Of a stretch of 64,000 nucleotides of DNA, positions 58,035-64,000 are shown in pieces. The stretch is taken from NCBI GenBank assembly GCA_017467625.1, contig JAFUSN010000004.1:186001-250000 (forward strand). Direction: 5' to 3'. The position numbers and the translations under genes were made by a program. Every line of letters starts with the position of its first letter. The stretch's first letter is position 1. The notes beneath the pieces are model-generated. The model saw only the letters and a list, made by a program, of their open reading frames with translations. It was not told the DNA's origin and made no database searches. This DNA comes from RGIG1681 sp017467625 (GTDB lineage: Bacteria > Bacillota > Clostridia > Christensenellales > UBA1242).

Positions 58035-58064
58035 ATTTTAGTTGAACACTTATTCAACTGTCAA
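58035..58064 (-). promoter_or_regulatory. Promoter of the CadC-CadA operon
   Basis: TTGACA, 18 bases, TAAAAT on the minus strand. The upstream operator fills the spacer. The -35 region overlaps the 3' end of the aspartokinase gene. Confidence 0.85.
58040..58059. promoter_or_regulatory. CadC-type operator, upstream copy
   Basis: AGTTGAACA, CT, TATTCAACT, one mismatch from a perfect palindrome, lies between -35 and -10. The two operators are 33 bases apart. Confidence 0.85.
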
Positions 58065-59013
58065 GCTTTTTTGAAAGCAAATTTAATTTTTTTGAAAGTG
58101 CATAAATAATTTCATTTTTATTTTTTCCTTCAATCTCAAAAACAATTTTGCATTTTGAAATGTTTAAATTGTAAAATTTAATATCTTTAAGCAAAAATAA
58201 AACATTTTTAGAAATTTTTTCAAATAAACTTTCATCACTAAAAACAATTCCAATTTGGCACAAATTTTCAATCGTTGAAATTGAAATTGAACTGTCTTCA
58301 ATCGGCCCAATCAAAGTGCCTTTTTTTCCCATTTCAGTTGAACTTTTTGAAATAATGTTGATTTTAAAATTTTGGGCAATTTCAGCAGCTCGCTTTTCAA
58401 TAACCTTTGCGCCAAGGCGTGCCATGTTTATCATTGAATCATATGAAAGGGATTTAATTTTTTTGTAATTCATTATTTTTGGGTCGCCACAAAACACCCC
58501 GTCAAAGTTTGAATAAATTTCTGGTGAAACACCAAAAATTGCACCAATTGCTGAAGCTGTTGTGTCTGAGCCCCCACGCCCCAGCAGTGTTATGTTTCCG
58601 TTTTTGTCAACACCCTGAAATCCGGTTACAACCAAAACGGTGTCATTTTCCATAAGTTTTAAAATTTTAGATTTGTTGATGTATGCAATTTTTGAATTCA
58701 ACGGGTCACCAAAAGTTAAAATTCCAATATCCGCTGCGCAAACACTTTTGCTTTTCACTCCGGCATTATTAAGAATAATTGACATCATTGCGCTTGACTT
58801 CATTTCGCCAAGACTAACCAGTTTTGCAAGTTCAAGTTTATTTTCTTTAAACCCAGATGCAAGTTTAAAAAGGGAGTTTGTGTCATCTCCCATTGCACTT
58901 ACAACAATTATAATTTTTTTATCATTTTCATATATTTTTTTAATATTTTTTGCAATTTTTTGCATTTTTTCTGTTGTTGACAAACTTTTTCCACCAAATT
59001 TTAAAATTCTCAT
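58054..59013 (-). CDS. Aspartate kinase, short form
   Basis: A 319-residue amino-acid kinase of the aspartokinase family, first step of the lysine/threonine/methionine branch. GRGGSDTTASAIGAI lies near residue 150 and GDPKIMN near 184. The first motif reads KFGGKSL instead of the usual KFGGTSV. It is shorter than ordinary monofunctional enzymes (about 400 residues), with one weak ACT-like region after residue 235. The gene is divergent from asd, with which it shares a 75-base intergenic region. The last bases overlap the CadC operator. A non-canonical or unregulated enzyme is plausible. Confidence 0.8.
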   Translation of the reverse strand: MRILKFGGKSLSTTEKMQKIAKNIKKIYENDKKIIIVVSAMGDDTNSLFKLASGFKENKLELAKLVSLGEMKSSAMMSIILNNAGVKSKSVCAADIGILTFGDPLNSKIAYINKSKILKLMENDTVLVVTGFQGVDKNGNITLLGRGGSDTTASAIGAIFGVSPEIYSNFDGVFCGDPKIMNYKKIKSLSYDSMINMARLGAKVIEKRAAEIAQNFKINIISKSSTEMGKKGTLIGPIEDSSISISTIENLCQIGIVFSDESLFEKISKNVLFLLKDIKFYNLNISKCKIVFEIEGKNKNEIIYALSKKLNLLSKKLDS

Positions 59014-59088
59014 GCTTTATTTTATGAACAAATCAAAGCACATGCTCACAGTTTTATTCGTTTGCAAATAAAATGTATTGAGGTGGTT

Positions 59089-60036
59089 ATGAAAAGATTT
59101 AATTTGGCGTTGGTTGGGGCAACGGGTCTTGTGGGTCAAGAATTTTTAAAAATTTTGCAAGAAGAGGGGTTTGATGATAGATTTTTAATTACCCCATTTT
59201 CATCGAGTGAGGGTGAAATTAAAATTTTTGGAAAGTCGCAAAAACTTTTTAGATTGCAAGAGAACATGGATTTTTCAAAATTTGACTTTGCAATTTTTTC
59301 GGCGGGTGATGACATAAGTAGAAAATTTGCACCAATGTTTAAAGATGGTGGCGCAATTGTTATTGACAATTCAAATGCGTTTAGAAGAGATAAAGATGTT
59401 CCGCTTGTTGTTCCTGAAATAAATTTTGGTGAAGTTAAATCAAAAAAAATTATAAGCAATCCAAATTGTTCAACAATTCAACTTGTTTTGGTTTTAAATC
59501 AAATTTTGAAAGTTCTTGAAATCAAAAAGGTGGTTGTCAGTTCATATCAATCCGTAAGTGGCGCTGGCAAAGAGGCACTTGGCGATTTATTTTATGGAAC
59601 CAGAACGGTTTTCAAAAATGGAATCAGCCAAAATATAGTTGCCGAAATTGGTTCAATTTTAAATAATGGTTATTGTACAGAAGAAGATAAAATTATGTTT
59701 GAATCACAAAAAATTTTAAATAAAAATTTTGAAATTTATGCAAGCACTGTGCGTGTTCCGGTTCCATTTTGTCACACTGAAAGTGTTTATGTTGAAACAG
59801 AAGAAAAAATTGATGATGCTAAATTTCTAGAAATTAAAAAACTTTTAAACACAAGGGAATTGTTTTACACAAATGAAACAATTTTTCCAAATGAACTTAG
59901 AGGAAAAAATGAAACTTGCATCTTTCGCATGCGAAAAGCCGGAACAAATGGATTAAACTTTTTTGTTGTTGCTGACAACTTGAGGCGTGGGGCGGCTTTC
60001 AACGCATTTTTGATTTTGAAAAAAATTTTGAAATAA
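59089..60036 (+). CDS. asd: Aspartate-semialdehyde dehydrogenase
   Basis: A 315-residue Asd that reduces aspartyl phosphate with NADPH. The cofactor motif GATGLVGQ is at 10-17, and the catalytic Cys127 is in SNPNCSTIQ. The C-terminal His and Arg residues for substrate binding are in the RVPVPFCHTESV and MRKAGTNG regions. The ATG at 59089 follows TTGAGGTGGTT; the frame is open upstream but without a ribosome-binding site. It lies opposite the aspartokinase gene, so the two enzymes acting in series are expressed from one divergent region. Confidence 0.93.
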   Translation: MKRFNLALVGATGLVGQEFLKILQEEGFDDRFLITPFSSSEGEIKIFGKSQKLFRLQENMDFSKFDFAIFSAGDDISRKFAPMFKDGGAIVIDNSNAFRRDKDVPLVVPEINFGEVKSKKIISNPNCSTIQLVLVLNQILKVLEIKKVVVSSYQSVSGAGKEALGDLFYGTRTVFKNGISQNIVAEIGSILNNGYCTEEDKIMFESQKILNKNFEIYASTVRVPVPFCHTESVYVETEEKIDDAKFLEIKKLLNTRELFYTNETIFPNELRGKNETCIFRMRKAGTNGLNFFVVADNLRRGAAFNAFLILKKILK

Positions 60037-60142
60037 TATTATAAAATGATAACACTATTTATAAAAAGCCAAATTTTTGCTAGACTAAAACAAATAAATG
60101 TGTTAGTATGTGTTTACAAAATAATTTTGTTTAGGAGGAATT

Positions 60143-61042
60143 ATGGCTCTTAGAAATTTCGGTGAAAAATTATTAGAAAGTGGGGCTGAACATGGCGCCA
60201 AGAAAAGGGGAGGTGGAAGAGCATATCAAATCACAAGCTCGGCTGCTGTTTCAGGTCTTTTTATAGGTGTTGCTCTTTTAGTTTTTGTTATAACTGGAAT
60301 GATTAGTCCATCGCCAGTTGTCTTTGGACTCATTATTTCAATGATTATAATTTGCGCAAGTTTAATCACAATGCTTTCATGGATAAGACGATATGAAGAT
60401 GGAAATATGAAAAAACTTTCATTGGTATTTATCATATTCATTGCAACAGTTGCAATTTTGTGGCTTGTTTGTGTTTGGATTGTTGTTGGTTTGATAACCA
60501 ATAAACCTGAAGACGCTTCACCAGGAATATTGTTGTTTATTCAAATTGTGCTTGTTCTTTCAGTTCAACTTTTAATTTCATCATTTATTGGTGATGTGGT
60601 TGTTAAATATAGAAAGCAATACATCCCATTCCAAGCAGTTACATATGCAAGCTTTGGATATTTTGATTTTTATTTAACATATTTACTTTTGTGCGTGAAG
60701 ATTGATCCATTAGCAAAATCAGGTGAAGTATTTTCAATCAGACAAGGCATTTCTCTTCTTGGAAACAGATGGGCAATCACATTTTTAGTTTTGGCAATTG
60801 CATTCATGATTGTTGCAAGTGCCGTAATTAGAACTCGTGAAGTTAAAAGAATTAGACAAAATGCGGGTGTTTTGGATGGTGAAAATGAATCTGTTCAAGT
60901 TGTTGTTGAAGAACCTAAAAATGTTGAAAATAAAGAAACCGCTCAAGACAAACTTGCAAAACTCAAAGATTTGCACGACAAAAATTTAATTACTGATGAA
61001 GAGTATGAGACAAAGCGTGCAGAAGTTTTAAAAGATTTATAA
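60143..61042 (+). CDS. Membrane protein with C-terminal SHOCT domain
   Basis: A 299-residue protein with about six membrane segments (35-55, 60-80, 90-115, 128-150, 165-190, 212-232), a Gly/Lys-rich start, and a cytoplasmic C-terminus. Residues about 266-299 (KLAKLKDLHDKNLITDEEYE) form a SHOCT domain, a short helical pair often placed at the C-terminus of membrane proteins and thought to mediate oligomer formation. No transport motif is visible. TTTAGGAGGAATT precedes the ATG. It is monocistronic with a strong terminator. Function is unknown. Confidence 0.75.
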   Translation: MALRNFGEKLLESGAEHGAKKRGGGRAYQITSSAAVSGLFIGVALLVFVITGMISPSPVVFGLIISMIIICASLITMLSWIRRYEDGNMKKLSLVFIIFIATVAILWLVCVWIVVGLITNKPEDASPGILLFIQIVLVLSVQLLISSFIGDVVVKYRKQYIPFQAVTYASFGYFDFYLTYLLLCVKIDPLAKSGEVFSIRQGISLLGNRWAITFLVLAIAFMIVASAVIRTREVKRIRQNAGVLDGENESVQVVVEEPKNVENKETAQDKLAKLKDLHDKNLITDEEYETKRAEVLKDL

Positions 61043-61043
61043 A

Positions 61044-61073
61044 AAAAAGACGCTAAATTAGCGTCTTTTTTTA
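61044..61073 (+). terminator. Intrinsic terminator after the SHOCT protein gene
   Basis: AAAAAGACGCTAA with its complement, followed by seven T. Confidence 0.85.
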
Positions 61074-61166
61074 TGCCGACAAAACAAGTTTTCATTTGTC
61101 AACTTTCAACAGAATGTTTCAAATTTGCTTTATGAGAAATTGGTGGTTATCAAGTACACTAATTTT

Positions 61167-63434
61167 ATGAAGAATGAAACAGTCAAATTTGTTTTAATTG
61201 AAATTGGACTTTTTGCTTTGCAGATAATTTTTTCTGCAATAAACCTGTTTGAATTTTTGAGTCCAGTTGTTGTGCCATTTGCTTTTGCAAGAGCCATGTT
61301 TGGTGGGAACATTTTTCTTGTTGCAATTGAGTTTTTTGTTTCAAAGGCAATTTTCGCAACTTCAATAAACATGCTTTATGTGGCATTTTATGAAACTGTA
61401 ATTTTAGTTCTATTCAAGCTATTTTTAAATTGGTTTAAGGGCACAAAAAAGTTTACAATTACTCTTTTGTTTTTAATTTTATCAAGTGCGCTTGAATTAT
61501 ATTTTTCAATGTTTAGTGCTGAACAAATGATAAATTTTTCAATCAACCTTGCAGTTAAAATTTTGTTAATTGGCTATTTTTATTTATTTATAAAAATATT
61601 TAAACAAAAATTTTTGTTTTATCGTTTTAGTCATAGGGACTATTTGCTTTTTTCAATAATTTGTTTTTTGATTGGCTTGGGGTTTTTCAGTTTATCTTTC
61701 AAATTCAAAGCGGTTGAAATTTTTATTTTGTTGTTTGCGCTCATTGTATTTTCAAAAATTTTACCAATTGAAAAGTTTTTTATAATGTCTGGTGTTTTTC
61801 AAATTTCACTTGCGCTCATTCACTTCAATTCAACGCTGTTAATAATTGCAACAATAATGTCAGTTGTTTTTGTGGAAGTAAAAAATTTGAAAAAACAAAT
61901 TGAGTTATTAATAGTTTTAACTGCATGTGTTGCACTGGTTTTTATTTTTAAAATTTATAATGCTTATGAACTTGGTGCTTTTGCGCTTTCCATTGTTTTG
62001 GGCGTGGCAATTCCAAATAAAACTTATTTTAAATTCGGCAAACTGTTTGAGGTTAACACAAACAAGCTTATGGATATTGAACTAGCTGAAAAACAAAGTG
62101 TTAAACTTGAAAACAAACTAATGCTTTTATCAAATGTCTTTCGCGACATGCAAAACAATTTCAAAATGCTCATGGTTGGAAAAATTGATAGAGCCCAGGC
62201 AAGTGCCGCACTTGCTGAAGATTTAATTTCCAAAACCTGTGCCGACTGTGAAAATTATCGTCAATGCTTTTTTGGAATAATTGACAAACGAGAACTTTTT
62301 TCATTGCTTTTAAAAAAGGCGATAACCTCTGGTCATGTTGACCTTGCAGATATTCCGGCGGGGCTTGATAGCTATTGCACAAAGCATTCAATAATTGTGA
62401 GTGAAACCAATCAAATTGCTTATCAATTCAAAAATTATGAAAGTGCAATGAAAACGGAAGATGAAAGTAAACTGATAATATCAAGCGAACTCCAAAACTT
62501 TTCGGATATTTTTTTAGATTTAGCTGGGAAAGTTCATAGTGGTGTTAAACAAAATGAGTTTATTGCAAATGAAATTCATGAAAGGCTTTTAAATGCACTT
62601 GTTGACGCAAAAGAAGTCAGCGTGTTAGAGAAGAATAAAAATATTGAAAGCATACGCATTTTAGCGCCAAGTGAACAACTAACAAAGCATGAAATAGCTC
62701 AAACAATTTATAAAACAGTGCGCAAACACATGAAGCCTGAAGCCATTTGTCATACGGCTATTTCGGGGCTTTCAATAATAACTTTTGTTCCAAATTCAAA
62801 GTTTAGGATTGAAATTTCTGTTTCAACTAAAGCCGTTTTAGCAAACAATGGTGATAATGTTTGTGTAAAAAAACTTGAAAACAATCGTTTTTTTGTTGCG
62901 CTGGCTGACGGCATGGGGCATGGAGAAAAAGCCAACAAAATTTCAAAAATGGTTTTATCTCTGGTTCAAGGTCTTTTTGAGGCTGGGGTTGACGATAGGC
63001 TTGTTATTAGCAGTGTAAACAAATTATTGTTGCCAGCTGGGCTTGACAATTTTTCAACACTTGATGCATGCGTAATTGATCTTGATGCTGGGGAAATCAC
63101 TTTCATTAAACTTGGTTCAAGTTTTTCTGTTTTCAAGCATGTTGAAACCTCAGAACTCATTTCTTGTGAAAGTTTGCCAATTGGTGTGGTTAAAAATGTT
63201 AAACCAACAATAGTCAAAAAAACATTTCAGTCAGGTGACCTTGTTTTGCTTGCAAGTGATGGAGTTGTTGATTCTTTTGAAAGTGTGAATTCATATAAAA
63301 CTTTCATAAATGATTTTCATGTTAAAACGGTTAAAGGTTTTTTAGATGAAACCGTTTGTGAAGCGGAATCAAGAAACCATGCGCATAGTGATGATATGAC
63401 GATAGTGGGCATCAATTTGTTGAAAAATTATTAA
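61167..63434 (+). CDS. spoIIE: Stage II sporulation protein E (PP2C phosphatase)
   Basis: A 755-residue SpoIIE. About ten membrane segments fill residues 8-290, followed by the regulatory region with CADCENYRQC (about 370-379). The C-terminal PP2C domain is intact: LADGMGHG (about 594-601), LDACVIDLDAGE and LLASDGVVDSF. SpoIIE dephosphorylates SpoIIAA and so activates sigma-F in the forespore. The start is uncertain: the ATG at 61167 has no ribosome-binding site, a TACACT box ends six bases before it, and an in-frame TTG lies at 61125. The gene is followed by tilS, a conserved order in Firmicutes. Confidence 0.93.
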   Translation: MKNETVKFVLIEIGLFALQIIFSAINLFEFLSPVVVPFAFARAMFGGNIFLVAIEFFVSKAIFATSINMLYVAFYETVILVLFKLFLNWFKGTKKFTITLLFLILSSALELYFSMFSAEQMINFSINLAVKILLIGYFYLFIKIFKQKFLFYRFSHRDYLLFSIICFLIGLGFFSLSFKFKAVEIFILLFALIVFSKILPIEKFFIMSGVFQISLALIHFNSTLLIIATIMSVVFVEVKNLKKQIELLIVLTACVALVFIFKIYNAYELGAFALSIVLGVAIPNKTYFKFGKLFEVNTNKLMDIELAEKQSVKLENKLMLLSNVFRDMQNNFKMLMVGKIDRAQASAALAEDLISKTCADCENYRQCFFGIIDKRELFSLLLKKAITSGHVDLADIPAGLDSYCTKHSIIVSETNQIAYQFKNYESAMKTEDESKLIISSELQNFSDIFLDLAGKVHSGVKQNEFIANEIHERLLNALVDAKEVSVLEKNKNIESIRILAPSEQLTKHEIAQTIYKTVRKHMKPEAICHTAISGLSIITFVPNSKFRIEISVSTKAVLANNGDNVCVKKLENNRFFVALADGMGHGEKANKISKMVLSLVQGLFEAGVDDRLVISSVNKLLLPAGLDNFSTLDACVIDLDAGEITFIKLGSSFSVFKHVETSELISCESLPIGVVKNVKPTIVKKTFQSGDLVLLASDGVVDSFESVNSYKTFINDFHVKTVKGFLDETVCEAESRNHAHSDDMTIVGINLLKNY

Positions 63435-63464
63435 TTTTAGGGTAATATAATCTTGGAGAAGGTT

Positions 63465-64000
63465 ATGTTAGAATTTTTGGTTGATGATAATTTGGTTTGC
63501 AAAGACGACAGAATTGCCGTCGGTGTTTCAGGTGGGGCAGACTCAATGCTTTTGCTTTGGGCGCTTTATTTCAAACAAAAACAAATTGGATTTTATTTAA
63601 AAGCAATTCATGTTAATCACAACCTTCGTGGAAGTGAAAGTGATGCCGATGCAAAGTTTGTTGAAGATTTTTGCAAAAAGAAAAAAATTGATTATGAAAT
63701 TTTGAATGTTGATGTGAAAAAATATAAATCTGCTGAAAAGAAAACTGTTGAAGAAGCGGCAAGGGACTTAAGGTTTAAGGCAATTGGTGACCAAATGAAA
63801 AGAGACAAACTTAACAAATTGTTTTTGGCTCACCACAAAAATGATCAAGCTGAAACAATTTTGATGCACATTTTCCGTGGCTCTGGAATTTCTGGTGCTG
63901 TTGGAATTTGTGACACAGAAACGATTAAAAGACCACTTTTAAACTTAACAAAAACCGAAATTTTTAAGCTTTGCCAAGATTATGGAATTGAATATGTTAA
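63465..64000 (+). CDS. tilS: tRNA(Ile)-lysidine synthase, N-terminal part (cut by window edge)
   Basis: The frame opens at the ATG at 63465 with GGAGAAGGTT in front and runs off the right edge after about 178 residues. The PP-loop SGGADSM (about 24-30), HVNHNLRGSESDAD, EEAARDLRF and AHHKNDQAETILMHIFRG are exact TilS hallmarks. TilS makes lysidine at the wobble position of the AUA-reading tRNA-Ile and is essential. It follows spoIIE by 30 bases and may share its transcript or use a TATAAT box at 63446-63451 for housekeeping expression. Confidence 0.95.
   Translation, partial: MLEFLVDDNLVCKDDRIAVGVSGGADSMLLLWALYFKQKQIGFYLKAIHVNHNLRGSESDADAKFVEDFCKKKKIDYEILNVDVKKYKSAEKKTVEEAARDLRFKAIGDQMKRDKLNKLFLAHHKNDQAETILMHIFRGSGISGAVGICDTETIKRPLLNLTKTEIFKLCQDYGIEYV

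Noticed and set aside
61095..61102. Spo0A box upstream of spoIIE
   Set aside because: TTTGTCAA only partly fits the 0A box, and no well-placed -35 confirms it; left as a hint.
1..64000. CRISPR array or insertion sequence
   Set aside because: No regularly spaced direct repeats and no transposase frame were found on either strand.

Overview
The window is AT-rich, densely coded, low-GC Gram-positive DNA that uses the standard genetic code. It looks like the chromosome of a strictly anaerobic, endospore-forming member of the Clostridia, probably an uncultured gut lineage. The evidence is a class III anaerobic ribonucleotide reductase with NrdR boxes, desulfoferrodoxin and rubrerythrin for oxidative stress, a lipoteichoic-acid-synthase-like enzyme beside a diacylglycerol kinase, strong Shine-Dalgarno sites, lipobox lipoproteins, and spoIIE followed by tilS at the right end. 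Placement below class level is a guess from the style of the surface proteins.

Layout. 1-2.4 kb: glucose-6-phosphate isomerase (cut by the window edge), a ROK sugar kinase and a LysR regulator. 2.4-15.7 kb: ABC-F ATPase, a DegV fatty-acid-binding protein with a nuclease-like partner, Tex, PnuC with a structured leader, a PLP lyase, desulfoferrodoxin, a phosphopantetheinyl transferase with an unknown C-terminal half, an APH-like kinase, D-aminoacyl-tRNA deacylase, an ATP-grasp ligase and a small membrane protein. 15.7-20 kb is an accessory island around tRNA-Thr(GGT). It holds a polymorphic-toxin-like cassette broken by an in-frame stop, an immunity-like gene, a decayed second immunity gene, and two tandem zeta-type toxin-antitoxin pairs. 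20-24.6 kb: rubrerythrin, acyl-ACP thioesterase, nrdG and nrdD. 24.6-36 kb: envelope and central metabolism (LtaS, DgkB-like kinase, a metal exporter with palindromic C/G-rich operators, a short-chain dehydrogenase, a DapB-like dehydrogenase, a PlsC-like acyltransferase, an InlB-repeat surface protein, transketolase, a SpoU methyltransferase). 36-49.8 kb: CorC-like and ZIP transporters, tyrS, a transglutaminase-like orphan, a six-repeat protein, tRNA-Arg(ACG), an S-4TM-like membrane protein, a 974-residue lipoprotein, a Nudix hydrolase with a second thioesterase, a small lipoprotein and a membrane-anchored XRE regulator. 49.9-52.3 kb: a compact glycolipid-type operon (GT8, PlsC, CrtO-like acyltransferase). 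52.3-64 kb: a rhodanese-TtcA fusion, enolase, a UPF0200 kinase followed by a hydrolase remnant, a CadC-regulated metal ATPase, divergent aspartokinase and Asd genes, a SHOCT membrane protein, spoIIE and tilS (cut).

How the genes fit together. pgi, ROK kinase, transketolase and enolase serve sugar metabolism. LtaS releases diacylglycerol and the adjacent kinase can recycle it. The GT8 operon, two PlsC-like proteins and two FatA-type thioesterases point to lipid and envelope building. Metal handling is split between two regulated loci, one with a CsoR/RcnR-type operator pattern and one with a CadC/SmtB pattern. No CRISPR array, intact prophage or insertion sequence was seen. The most unusual parts are the toxin/immunity island, the pnuC leader that can pair with its own ribosome-binding site, the exporter promoter with a C/G palindrome inside its spacer, the S-4TM-like protein and the six-repeat protein.
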